Shown in pieces: positions 26,551-35,198 of a DNA stretch of 64,000 bases; position 1 is the stretch's first letter; each line of letters begins with the position of its first letter. A model generated the notes under the pieces. The model was not told where the DNA came from, searched no databases, and worked only from the letters and a program-made list of their open reading frames with translations. The position numbers were made by a program, and so were the translations under genes. The DNA is from Rapidithrix thailandica (GTDB lineage Bacteria > Bacteroidota > Bacteroidia > Cytophagales > Flammeovirgaceae), in contig NZ_JBDKWZ010000006.1 in NCBI RefSeq assembly GCF_039710355.1, forward strand, positions 186,001 through 250,000. The letters run 5' to 3'.

Positions 26551-27639
26551 ATGGCAAATAAACAAAGGAAATCACAAAAACCACGAATTGGGATAACAAT
26601 AGGCGATATAAATGGTATAGGACCGGAAATTATAATCAAGGTATTACAAGACAAAAGAATCGCCAACCTTATCACTCCCATTATTTATGGCTCCGGAAAA
26701 GTGTTGACCAAATATAAGCGATTACTCAACTTGGAAGAGTTCAGTTACCATCAATACAATACCAACAGTTATCTGAATGAAAAAAAGCCAAACGTAGTCA
26801 ATTGTTGGCATGATTCCGCTGAAATTCAACCGGGCAAAGTAGTAGAACAAGCGGGAAAATACGCCTTACAGGCTATGCAGAGAGCTACGGAAGATCTAAG
26901 AAATGACTTTTTGGATGCGGTAGTCACATGCCCTATCAACAAAGCCAATATGCCCAAAGACGAATTTCCCTTCAAAGGACATACGGACTATTACACCAGT
27001 GAGTTTGAAGCCCAAAACAGCTTAATGGTCATGTGCTCCGAGCAATTAAAAATTGCTGTATTGACAGATCATATCCCCTTAACCGAAGTTAAAAAATTCG
27101 TTACCAGGGAGCGCCTCATCAACAAAGTGGAAGTGCTTGAGAAAATGTTGAAAGATGACTTTGGCATTCAAAAGCCAAAGATTGCGGTTTTGGGACTCAA
27201 TCCTCATGCCGGAGAAGAAGGTTTGTTAGGGAATGAAGAACAAGAGGTCATCTCTCCCACCCTTTCGGAATTGCATAAAAAAGGCCACCTTGTCTTCGGG
27301 CCATATCCGGCTGACGGTTTCTTTGCCTCCCTTACGCATCAAAAGTTTGATGCGGTATTGGCTATGTATCACGACCAAGGGCTCATTCCTTTTAAAATAC
27401 TGGCCTTTGAAGAGGGTGTAAATTATACAGCCGGCTTGCCGATTGTCCGCACCTCTCCGGATCATGGAACGGCTTACAATATTGCGGGAAAAGGCATTGC
27501 CCATGAAGGGTCTTTAAGAGAAGCCATCTTTATGGCACATAATATTGTGAGAAACAGAGAGGATAAAATCGAACGGAAAATCCGGGTAAATGTAGATGCC
27601 GAGTTGAAAAAAGACAGTAAGGACACTGTTCAAAACTAA
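26551..27639 (+). CDS. pdxA: 4-hydroxythreonine-4-phosphate dehydrogenase
   Basis: NAD-dependent enzyme of the DXP-dependent vitamin B6 pathway. The 362 residues carry GITIGDINGIGPEII at the start, TCPINKANM and FKGHTDYY, the metal-binding LNPHAGEEG, and YHDQGLIPFK followed by TSPDHGTAYNIAGKG at the C-terminus. All metal-binding histidines are visible. It is a single-gene transcript ending at a long perfect hairpin. Confidence 0.95.
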   Translation: MANKQRKSQKPRIGITIGDINGIGPEIIIKVLQDKRIANLITPIIYGSGKVLTKYKRLLNLEEFSYHQYNTNSYLNEKKPNVVNCWHDSAEIQPGKVVEQAGKYALQAMQRATEDLRNDFLDAVVTCPINKANMPKDEFPFKGHTDYYTSEFEAQNSLMVMCSEQLKIAVLTDHIPLTEVKKFVTRERLINKVEVLEKMLKDDFGIQKPKIAVLGLNPHAGEEGLLGNEEQEVISPTLSELHKKGHLVFGPYPADGFFASLTHQKFDAVLAMYHDQGLIPFKILAFEEGVNYTAGLPIVRTSPDHGTAYNIAGKGIAHEGSLREAIFMAHNIVRNREDKIERKIRVNVDAELKKDSKDTVQN

Positions 27640-27658
27640 GCAACCCGGTTAAGTCAGT

Positions 27659-27696
27659 AATAAGGGAAAATGAAATCAGCTTCATTTTCCCTTATT
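27659..27696. terminator. Bidirectional terminator between pdxA and hemL
   Basis: AATAAGGGAAAATGAA and TTCATTTTCCCTTATT pair perfectly (16 bp) with a 6-nt loop, between convergent genes. Confidence 0.85.
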
Positions 27697-27702
27697 TTAT
27701 TT

Positions 27703-28998
27703 TTAGGCGTGAATTGCTTTTAACGAATCCAGGTTGGCTTCAATTACCTTATCGATATCCTCATCCGTCAAGGCATAAGATAAAAACAGGGTTTCAAACT
27801 GAGACGGAGGCAAATACACTCCTCTGTCCAACATCGCATGGAAATACTTTTTGAACAGTTCCATGTTGCTTTTCTGGGCATCGGCAAAATTATTTACCGG
27901 CTCATTGGTGAAAAACAAAGTATGCATCGACCCGACTGTATTCATAGTATAATCCAGTCCCAATGATTCCAGGTTTTTTTGAAAGCCCTCATGCATTTTT
28001 TTGGTAACTTCTTCCAAACGACTATAAACCTCCGGATGTTCGTTCAAGTAACTTAACATCGCTAATCCCGCAGCCATGGCCACAGGGTTACCGGAAAGCG
28101 TGCCTGCCTGATACACAGGCCCCACGGGAGCCACATGATCCATAATCTCTTTCTTCCCGCCATAAGCCCCTACGGGCATTCCTCCCCCGATGATTTTCCC
28201 CAAGGTGGTCAAATCAGGAGTCACCCCAAAGAACTCTTGTGCTCCTCCTTTACGCAAACGGAACCCAGTCATCACTTCGTCAAAGACCAAAAGAATACCG
28301 TGTTCATCACATAAGGTTCGAAGACCTTCCAAATACGCCTTTTCAGGAAGTACACATCCCATATTCCCAGGCACCGGTTCAATAATGATTGCGGCAATCT
28401 CCCCTGGATTGAAGCGGATCACTTCATCAATTGCTTCCAAGTTGTTGTAAGGGGCTGACAAGGTATCCTGGGCAGTACCTTTAGTTACTCCCGGACTATT
28501 GGGTTGCCCTAAAGTAATGGCTCCGCTACCCGCAGCGATCAAAAAGGAATCTCCATGCCCGTGGTAGCAACCCTCGATTTTAATAATCTTGTCTTTCCCT
28601 GTAAACCCTCTCGCCAAACGAATTGCCGACATGGTGGCTTCGGTGCCGCTGTTGACCATTCTCACTTTCTCAATACCTGGCACCATTTGGGTAATCAACT
28701 CCGCTATTTCAACTTCTTTTTGACAAGGAGCACCAAAGGATAAGGAATTTTTTACGGCCTTTTCTACCGCTTCTTCTATCAAAGGGTGGGCATGCCCTAA
28801 CACCATAGGCCCCCAACTATTGATCAATTCAATATACGTATTTTCGTCTTGATCGTACATGTAAGCACCCTTGGCGCTTTTAATAAACAAAGGGGTTCCT
28901 CCTACAGCTTTGAATGCCCTCACCGGTGAATTGACTCCTCCCGGAATTACTTGTTGAGCTTTTTCATATAAAGCTGTACTCTGGCTAATTGATTTCAT
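27703..28998 (-). CDS. hemL: Glutamate-1-semialdehyde 2,1-aminomutase
   Basis: PLP enzyme that makes 5-aminolevulinate in the C5 haem pathway. The 431 residues include GGVNSPVRAF at the N-terminus, MVNSGTEATMSAIRLARGFT, GCYHGHGDSFL, LVFDEVMTGFR, and the PLP lysine in TLGKIIGGGMPVGAYGG. Length and motifs are complete. Together with hemF at 35199 it shows that the organism makes its own haem. Confidence 0.97.
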   Translation of the reverse strand: MKSISQSTALYEKAQQVIPGGVNSPVRAFKAVGGTPLFIKSAKGAYMYDQDENTYIELINSWGPMVLGHAHPLIEEAVEKAVKNSLSFGAPCQKEVEIAELITQMVPGIEKVRMVNSGTEATMSAIRLARGFTGKDKIIKIEGCYHGHGDSFLIAAGSGAITLGQPNSPGVTKGTAQDTLSAPYNNLEAIDEVIRFNPGEIAAIIIEPVPGNMGCVLPEKAYLEGLRTLCDEHGILLVFDEVMTGFRLRKGGAQEFFGVTPDLTTLGKIIGGGMPVGAYGGKKEIMDHVAPVGPVYQAGTLSGNPVAMAAGLAMLSYLNEHPEVYSRLEEVTKKMHEGFQKNLESLGLDYTMNTVGSMHTLFFTNEPVNNFADAQKSNMELFKKYFHAMLDRGVYLPPSQFETLFLSYALTDEDIDKVIEANLDSLKAIHA

Positions 28999-29467
28999 AT
29001 TGCTTTCGATATTTTTTTATTGAATTACGAATATTGGTCACTACCTTTAAGCTTTATTCGCTACTGATTATCAGCAGGATAGAACACCTTCAGATTTACA
29101 CATAAAGCGTTGTAAATAAGCATGTTCAAGTTATTTAAACGCACCTGTTTTAAGACCAAATCAAACTGCCACTCAAAGGTAGTTGTTCCTAATAAGAAGG
29201 GAAAATATTAGATGGAGATTCTAAACACTAAACTCTTACAATCCGTTGAGCTAGTTATAGGAAAATTTACGACTTACAAGATGGAGGGTTCCTACGGTTA
29301 AGAATGAATTGAACGGGCAAGCAAACCTATCCTCTCTTGTCATTTAGCAAAAGCATAAAAAAAAAGAAACCTCCGAAATTCAGAGGTTCCTTCCCACTTT
29401 AATAAACTAAACTAACAAACAAACTTCAATTTACTAACCCTTACATTGACCATTTGTTATATCTAGT
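28999..29467. other. Divergent intergenic region between hemL and the TetR-like gene
   Basis: About 470 bp without a supported gene. The only structure is a short stem AACCTC/GAGGTT at 29369-29388, preceded by a run of nine A residues, which would act as a terminator only for minus-strand transcripts. Start signals for both flanking genes should lie here. Confidence 0.35.
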
Positions 29468-30109
29468 ATGGAAAATTTCAAAAAAAACATTCAGGAAAAA
29501 TACATCGAATATCTTTCTGAGTACCAACGAAAACCGAACTCCGTATATAGTTTTGTGAAAGGAATCGGCATAGAAGAAAAACAATTCTATGAATATTACA
29601 ATTCTTTTGAAGATATTGACAATTCTATTTGGAAAAAACTGATAGAATCAACCCTTGAAGCCATACAAAAAGAAGAGGTTTGGCAACAATATTCCGTGAG
29701 AGAAAAAATGTTATCTTATTGCTATACCCTGATTGAGCAATTAAAAATACATCGCACTTACTATAAAGTAGTGGCAGAGTATACGTCCCCCAGCTTGTTT
29801 TACAAACGACCTGCCCCTTTGGAAGCCATGAAAGAAGCCTTTTCTTCATTTGCAAGTGATATGGTATTAGAAGGTATGGATAGTGGGGAAATGGTCAACC
29901 GGCCCTATTTCAGTGACAAATACACTGACGGTTTATGGTTATTAAATGTATTTGTGATCAAATTCTGGCTATCAGATTCCTCTACCGGGTTTGAAAAAAG
30001 TGATGCGGCCATTGAGAAAAGTGTAAACCTGTACTTTGATGTGTTAGCCAAAACCCCGCTCGACTCTGCCTTTGATTTTGCCAAATTCATGTTCCAAAAC
30101 CGCTGTTAA
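29468..30109 (+). CDS. TetR-family-like regulator paired with an ABC1 kinase
   Basis: 213 residues. The N-terminal 60 residues look like a short DNA-binding helical bundle (FKKNIQEKYIEYLSEYQRKP, then FVKGIGIEEKQFYEYYNSFE, where a TetR helix-turn-helix ends with a similar F-Y-Y-F pattern). The rest is all-helical, as in the C-terminal ligand domain of Bacteroidota TetR proteins. Only 15 bp separate it from the ABC1 kinase gene, so the two form an operon. It could be a repressor of that operon or a non-DNA-binding partner. The HTH is weak, hence moderate confidence. Confidence 0.65.
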   Translation: MENFKKNIQEKYIEYLSEYQRKPNSVYSFVKGIGIEEKQFYEYYNSFEDIDNSIWKKLIESTLEAIQKEEVWQQYSVREKMLSYCYTLIEQLKIHRTYYKVVAEYTSPSLFYKRPAPLEAMKEAFSSFASDMVLEGMDSGEMVNRPYFSDKYTDGLWLLNVFVIKFWLSDSSTGFEKSDAAIEKSVNLYFDVLAKTPLDSAFDFAKFMFQNRC

Positions 30110-30124
30110 TAATTTCAACCAGTT

Positions 30125-31462
30125 ATGAAAGAAGAAAACAAAACTCAACAAAGCATTCCCGCTACAAAAGTTCAAAGGGCGATGAAGTTTGTTACTACCG
30201 GTGCCAAGGTTGGTAAAAACTATATGAAGCACTATGCTAAAAAGATAGTGGATCCCAAGGTGTCCAGAGAGAACTTACATGAAGACAATGCCAACGATAT
30301 ATACGAAGCCTTAAGCGAATTGAAAGGCAGTGCATTGAAGGTAGCGCAAATGATGAGTATGGACAAAAACTTACTGCCCAGGGCCTATGCCAATAAATTT
30401 CAACGCTCGCAATATTCGGCCCCACCCCTCTCCTACCCCTTGGTAGTCAAAACTTTCCAGAAACACTTTGGTAAAAGTCCCAGTGAAATGTTTGATACGT
30501 TCACACAAGAAGCTGTGAATGCGGCATCCATTGGTCAGGTGCATCAAGCTACTTTACAAGGTAAAAAGCTAGCGGTAAAAGTACAATACCCTGGCGTGGC
30601 AGACAGCGTTCGTTCCGATTTGAAAATGGTCCGTCCTTTTGCTTCCAGGCTTCTAAGGGTTAATGAAAAAGATGTGGATTACTATATGGATGAAGTGGAA
30701 AGCATGCTACTCTCCGAAACGGACTATGATTTAGAATTGCAGCGTTCCATAAAATTGTCACAAACCTGTATGGCTTCTATTGCCAATGTTTCTTTCCCAA
30801 CTTATTACCCTGAATACTCCAGTACCAAAGTACTCACCATGGATTGGCTGGAAGGAAAGCATATCGATCAGTTTATGGCCGACAACCCTTCTCAAGAGCG
30901 TTGTAACCAAATCGGACAAGCCTTATGGGATTTTTATAATTTTCAGGTACATGAATTAAGGGAGGTACATGCCGACCCACATCCGGGAAATTTCATCCTG
31001 CAGGATAATGGCACCTTGGGCATCATTGACTTTGGCTGTGTCAAAGAAATTCCGGATGAATTTTATTACCGCTATTTTCCAATGATCAATATTCATATAC
31101 TAGAACATCCGGAAAAGCTTCAAAAGATTTTTCAGGACCTGAATTTTATTTACCCGGATGATACTGCCGAAGAGAAAAAACAATTGGAAGCTATATTCAT
31201 TCAAATGATTAAATTATTGGGCAAACCTTTTCACAATGGGACTTTCGATTTTGGGGACGAAGGATACTTTAATGAAGTATATGCGTTTGGCGAAGCGACT
31301 TCCGATACTCCCATTTTAAAAAACTCCAAAAAAGCCAGAGGCTCCAAACACGGTTTATATGTCAACCGTACATACTTTGGACTGTATCATTTGCTTCACC
31401 AATTGAAGGCTCAAGTAAATACGCAAGCAAACTGGTACGAAGATATACTGGATCATGTATAA
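30125..31462 (+). CDS. ABC1/UbiB-family atypical kinase (AarF-like)
   Basis: 445 residues of the ADCK/UbiB family, usually linked to isoprenoid-quinone synthesis or lipid homeostasis. The family-specific alanine-rich and KxGQ-type region appears as LKGSALKVAQMMSMDKNLLP. The AASIGQVHQA loop replaces a normal glycine-rich loop, LAVKVQYPG holds the ATP lysine, and HADPHPGNF with IIDFGCVKEI are the catalytic and metal-binding segments. All are intact. No transmembrane helices are obvious. Likely co-transcribed with the TetR-like gene before it. Confidence 0.9.
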   Translation: MKEENKTQQSIPATKVQRAMKFVTTGAKVGKNYMKHYAKKIVDPKVSRENLHEDNANDIYEALSELKGSALKVAQMMSMDKNLLPRAYANKFQRSQYSAPPLSYPLVVKTFQKHFGKSPSEMFDTFTQEAVNAASIGQVHQATLQGKKLAVKVQYPGVADSVRSDLKMVRPFASRLLRVNEKDVDYYMDEVESMLLSETDYDLELQRSIKLSQTCMASIANVSFPTYYPEYSSTKVLTMDWLEGKHIDQFMADNPSQERCNQIGQALWDFYNFQVHELREVHADPHPGNFILQDNGTLGIIDFGCVKEIPDEFYYRYFPMINIHILEHPEKLQKIFQDLNFIYPDDTAEEKKQLEAIFIQMIKLLGKPFHNGTFDFGDEGYFNEVYAFGEATSDTPILKNSKKARGSKHGLYVNRTYFGLYHLLHQLKAQVNTQANWYEDILDHV

Positions 31463-31510
31463 AAGTCTATGGATGATTCTACATTACAATATTTCAGTAA
31501 TCGGCTTTGT

Positions 31511-31542
31511 TTTGCATAAGCCAAATTCAGCATCTAACTTTG
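31511..31542 (+). promoter_or_regulatory. Bacteroidota-type promoter of the gtrA-like gene
   Basis: TTTG (31511-31514), 20-nt spacer, TAACTTTG (31535-31542): a full consensus match. Transcription would start near 31549, leaving a leader of about 30 nt. Confidence 0.75.
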
Positions 31543-31577
31543 CAGCTTTATTTTTTGTCTATTAGTTTAGAAGTTGA

Positions 31578-31970
31578 ATGTCACTGGCTGTATACGAATT
31601 AATTCTCAAGTTTATAAAATTTGGTGTAGTGGGTGGTTCCGGAGTAGGAATTGACTTCGGACTCACCTATTTGCTAAAAGAAAAAGCCAGTTTTCAAAAG
31701 TACATGGCCAATAGCCTCGGTTTTATCGTAGCAGCAAGTTCTAATTATTATTTTAACCGGGTCTGGACCTTCGAGAATCACAACCCGGAAATCGCCTTGC
31801 AATTCTCGAAATTCATTCTGATTTCATGCATTGGCTTATTGCTGAACAACCTCTTTATTTTTCTGCTCAATAATAAATTCAAGCTTCATTTCTACCTTGC
31901 CAAATTATTTGCCATTGGCATTGTCACCATGTGGAATTTTGCGGCCAATTATATATACACCTTCAGTTAA
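31578..31970 (+). CDS. GtrA family membrane protein
   Basis: 130 residues with four predicted transmembrane helices (for example FIKFGVVGGSGVGIDFGLTY and FILISCIGLLLNNLFIFLL), and the family markers near NYYFNRVWTF in the loop and NFAANYIYTF at the end. GtrA proteins are thought to help flip or handle lipid-linked sugars for cell-surface glycans. No glycosyltransferase gene is adjacent. The promoter at 31511 supports this start. Confidence 0.9.
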   Translation: MSLAVYELILKFIKFGVVGGSGVGIDFGLTYLLKEKASFQKYMANSLGFIVAASSNYYFNRVWTFENHNPEIALQFSKFILISCIGLLLNNLFIFLLNNKFKLHFYLAKLFAIGIVTMWNFAANYIYTFS

Positions 31971-32130
31971 TCCTGCTCATTAATTAAGCATTTGTTAACT
32001 TTCCTCTTTCTTTAATTAGAAGCAACCTTGTAATTAGCCTCTAATTTTACCCCTGTTTAGCAAGCCCTCTCCTGTAAATACTTGACTTCAATACAATTGA
32101 TAAATTTTTTAACATTAAATGTTAAATATA

Positions 32131-32161
32131 TTGACATTGATATTTTCAGCCCCTACCTTTG
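32131..32161 (+). promoter_or_regulatory. Bacteroidota-type promoter of the glucosaminidase gene
   Basis: TTG (32131-32133), 20-nt spacer, TACCTTTG (32154-32161). The predicted start point is about 27 bp before the ATG at 32195. Confidence 0.75.
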
Positions 32162-32194
32162 TAGTATACTTTTCAGCTAAATCATAGAAAGACG

Positions 32195-33295
32195 ATGAAG
32201 ACGAACTACTCAATCATACAATTACCCTCTGAGAATTCCATTTACTTAACCCAGAAATATACTTCAATGAAATCATCCAAACCGTTTAAACTTCCTATTA
32301 AATATGAAGCAGGAAACCTCCGGCCATTCTTCCCTGATTTCTCGGTGATACTCCCCCCTGCATTGTTCCATACCAATCGCTTGTTACTTTACATTATCAT
32401 TGGTTTACTGGTATATATCATATCACAACAAAGCTTCCCCTCTATCTTTCAATCGGAAGCCAACACACCCATCGTTTCCACTGAGGACATACAAGCGGTA
32501 AAACCAGCAAAATCTTACGCTTACTACCCAATGAACCCATTGCATTCTACTCAACCGGCATTCCTTCCCGATCCAGCGAAAAACCTATCCTATGAAGAGG
32601 AGTTTTTAGTGAGAAAACAACTGTTGATCACAGAAGCTCTAATTAAAGAAAAAGCACCCCGGATTGACCAACTATCAGCAAAAGCAACCCTAGGCCTTAA
32701 CAAAGATATCAGTAATCTATTTGCAGAAATCGTACTCAAAAACACTCCTATGGAGGCGCATGTACTTTCCTTTTTTACCGATACGTCAAAAATTAAAATT
32801 TTTGAAACGGCACTTATGGAGCAAGCTAAATTTAACGTACCGGCCTCCGTAAAATTAGCCCAAGCAGCCCTGGAAACCGCCTATGGCAACCGGGTAGTTG
32901 AGAACAACTACTTTGGAATCAAAAGCAAAAAACGCAAAGGAGAGACTACCTTAACCGTTGAATATTTAACACCAAAACAAATGAAGCAATTTCAGGGGAG
33001 AGTTATATCCAAATCAAAAACCCAACGGGAGGGCAAGCTGTATTACCGTTGTGTAGTGCGAGATCATTTCGAGAAATTTTCCACTCCTTGGGAGTCTTTC
33101 AGGGCACATTCCCTACATCTTAGCACTAACCCTCGTTATGCCTCGCTTTTTACAAAAGGGAAAGATTACAGAGCCTGGACAGAAAAATTGGGCAATGCTC
33201 AAAACGGAGGAGTAGGCTATGCTACCAACCCGGCATACGGTAAATTACTAAAGAAGATCATAGAAAAATACAGGCTGTACTTATTGGATTATTAA
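32195..33295 (+). CDS. Membrane-anchored glucosaminidase (peptidoglycan hydrolase)
   Basis: 366 residues. A cytoplasmic N-terminal part of about 60 residues is followed by one transmembrane helix (LLLYIIIGLLVYIISQQ), a linker, and a C-terminal glucosaminidase domain of the FlgJ/LytG type (about residues 195-366). The domain shows SVKLAQAALETAYG with the catalytic glutamate, NNYFGIK, and HFEKFSTPWESFRAHSLHL. It should cut N-acetylglucosaminyl bonds of peptidoglycan during growth. It is unusual in having a long cytoplasmic N-terminus instead of a signal peptide. A later ATG (MKSSKPFK) would shorten it by 24 residues. Confidence 0.87.
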   Translation: MKTNYSIIQLPSENSIYLTQKYTSMKSSKPFKLPIKYEAGNLRPFFPDFSVILPPALFHTNRLLLYIIIGLLVYIISQQSFPSIFQSEANTPIVSTEDIQAVKPAKSYAYYPMNPLHSTQPAFLPDPAKNLSYEEEFLVRKQLLITEALIKEKAPRIDQLSAKATLGLNKDISNLFAEIVLKNTPMEAHVLSFFTDTSKIKIFETALMEQAKFNVPASVKLAQAALETAYGNRVVENNYFGIKSKKRKGETTLTVEYLTPKQMKQFQGRVISKSKTQREGKLYYRCVVRDHFEKFSTPWESFRAHSLHLSTNPRYASLFTKGKDYRAWTEKLGNAQNGGVGYATNPAYGKLLKKIIEKYRLYLLDY

Positions 33296-33333
33296 CCAAC
33301 CTCCTGAAATTATGATTAGCACTTTAGGTCCTC

Positions 33334-33382
33334 ACCCGTTATAAAGTTCTTATGTGAGAAAGTTACTTTATAACGGGTTTTT
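33334..33382 (+). terminator. Terminator after the glucosaminidase gene
   Basis: ACCCGTTATAAAGT and ACTTTATAACGGGT pair perfectly (14 bp) with a 17-nt loop and TTTTT. Its end touches the stop codon of the convergent serine hydrolase gene. Confidence 0.85.
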
Positions 33383-34670
33383 ACCACATATAAACTTTCT
33401 CAAACAGATCATGCTCCGGCCAGCTTTTTACCGATCCCTGAACATTTTGCATCAAGTTATAAATATCCCTGTAAAACCCAGGTCCTTTCCAGGTACTGGT
33501 ATTCGAAACAAACACCCAAGTGCTTCCGTCTTCCAGTCGGCACACCAAAGACGCTGCACCTGCCATATTCCCTGTACGCATCCATTTATATTTATCCGAA
33601 TACATCCATCCCATGGTCAATTGATTGGCTGAATCGGCTCCGGCCATCAGGCGGATAGAAGCATCGTTCAGGATATTTTCTTTGGTTTTATCACCGTCAA
33701 TTGCCATCACAAAGCGAATCAACTCCACCGGGCTTGTCACCCATCCCCCAGCCGGCCCCAAAGCCTCAATATGATTTCCTTCATACACTCTTGATACGGA
33801 ATCACCGGTACCATAAATTGAAAGTTTCGGCTCGGCATCTTCAAAATCGTAATGCATCACCTCATCCGTTCTTTTATCTTCTACCCGGTTCTTCGCCAAA
33901 TGCATTTGATGGACTCCTATGGGTTGCAACAATTGAGTTTGAACATAGGATTCGTAGGATTCCCCTGAAACTTTTTCGATGATAGCCCCTAGTAAACAAT
34001 ATCCAAAATTCGAATAATCAAAATAAGACCCCGGGTGAATATGTCGCTTTTGCTTCAACATAAAATGCAACGTTGTGGAAAAAGCCGGAGGGCAAGCCGC
34101 ATCCATGGTATTGGCAATATCCAAGGGGATAAACATAGGATCAGTGCGGAATTGGTTTATAAACCCGGAGGTGTGGTTTAACAAGTGCTGAACTTCTATA
34201 TCCAATACTCTTTTGTTCCGGGGGTGCAGATAAAGGCTATCATTTAAAATCCCATTTTCCCCAAACACCTTATCCGTTAACTCAATTTTACCTTGTTCTT
34301 TTAATTGCATGATTGCTGCTGCCGTGATTAATTTAGACACGCTCGCAATCCGAAATTGATGAAAAGGCTGAACCAAAATTTGTTCTTCTTCATTAGCATA
34401 CCCGAAGCCCTTGGCATATTTCAACTTCCCGTCTTTAGCCATGGCTATGGAAGCTCCTTTCAACTCCCATTTTTCCAAAAAACGATTAATTTTCCGGTCT
34501 ACTTTGGAAAAAACATCCAACTCCGAGTCTTTATTTCGTAAGAGATGTAATTGAGGGCGAATCTCCGGCAAGTTATTTTTAGACGCAACTTGCTCTGTCA
34601 TTGGAAAGGTAATTATAAAAAAAACTACAAATAGGAAAACAGTCCTCACTAGTACACTTCGCTCCATCAT
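33381..34670 (-). CDS. Serine hydrolase of the beta-lactamase/transpeptidase fold
   Basis: 429 residues with an N-terminal hydrophobic signal segment (LVRTVFLFVVFFIITFP) that should place it in the periplasm. The class C-like motifs are SVSK (catalytic serine, in FRIASVSKLITAAA), YSN (in FDYSNFGYCLLG), and RTGNMAG in place of the KTG box. The family contains esterases, D-aminopeptidases and carboxypeptidases; antibiotic hydrolysis is not implied. A second member lies at 56743, and the two are only distantly alike. Confidence 0.88.
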   Translation of the reverse strand: MMERSVLVRTVFLFVVFFIITFPMTEQVASKNNLPEIRPQLHLLRNKDSELDVFSKVDRKINRFLEKWELKGASIAMAKDGKLKYAKGFGYANEEEQILVQPFHQFRIASVSKLITAAAIMQLKEQGKIELTDKVFGENGILNDSLYLHPRNKRVLDIEVQHLLNHTSGFINQFRTDPMFIPLDIANTMDAACPPAFSTTLHFMLKQKRHIHPGSYFDYSNFGYCLLGAIIEKVSGESYESYVQTQLLQPIGVHQMHLAKNRVEDKRTDEVMHYDFEDAEPKLSIYGTGDSVSRVYEGNHIEALGPAGGWVTSPVELIRFVMAIDGDKTKENILNDASIRLMAGADSANQLTMGWMYSDKYKWMRTGNMAGAASLVCRLEDGSTWVFVSNTSTWKGPGFYRDIYNLMQNVQGSVKSWPEHDLFEKVYMW

Positions 34671-34706
34671 GCCTTAAAAAAATCGTATAGTATTGTTCTA
34701 TAGGTT

Positions 34707-34806
34707 GAGAACATGTTTAAATCTCACCTTTTGGGTTGGAGACTTTCATCATCAAAGGGGCGACCTCTCAAAGGAGAACCTCCCGCAACGAATTTCAAAC
34801 ATGCAT
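34707..34806. repeat. MITE-like dispersed repeat, copy B
   Basis: It starts GAGAACATGTTTAAATCTCA and ends with CGCAACGAATTTCAAACATG. The 5' GCATGTTTAAAT-like end and the 3' end are inverted with respect to each other. The interior carries CATCAAAGGGGCG, shared with the copies at 48869 and 59879. It is about half the length of copies A and D. An accidental frame of 63 codons through it is not a gene. Confidence 0.65.
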
Positions 34807-35198
34807 TAAATTCTAATTTTGAAAAAGAAAAATTATACAGATTCACTTTTCCCCCAATCCTTACACAAGTATATTGCCAGTATTTTTTTATCTTTTTATA
34901 CTAAATCAAGAAGTATTTATACAAAAAAAAGCCACCCAGGCTCTTCTTCCAATAGTTCAATTTATCACTAATTTAGTACAATATCTTCTATTGCTTTGTC
35001 GTGTACCACATTATACAAGTCATCACCAGCTTGGCTACACGTTGTTAAATGCACATTGTATTTGAGTCAAACTGTTGAAAAGTACAATTACCCACTCTAC
35101 AAAGATGTAGAAACATTCCACAATTTCATTTTGTTTTATTTATAATACCTTTAAAAACTTACATTTTTATACCTCCATTACTTACTTTTTCATGGAGA
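34807..35198. other. Gene-free region between repeat copy B and hemF
   Basis: About 390 bp of AT-rich sequence downstream of hemF. I see no supported gene, RNA or terminator. Confidence 0.35.

Noticed and set aside
33381..34670. Antibiotic resistance by the two beta-lactamase-fold proteins (also 56743-57879)
   Set aside because: The fold includes many esterases and peptidases; the motifs do not point to a true beta-lactamase.
34713..34904. A 63-codon frame (MFKSHLLGWRL...) and the similar frame at 48873-49088
   Set aside because: Both lie in copies of the MITE-like repeat; the similarity of their starts comes from the shared repeat end, and the minimal copy C has lost the frame.
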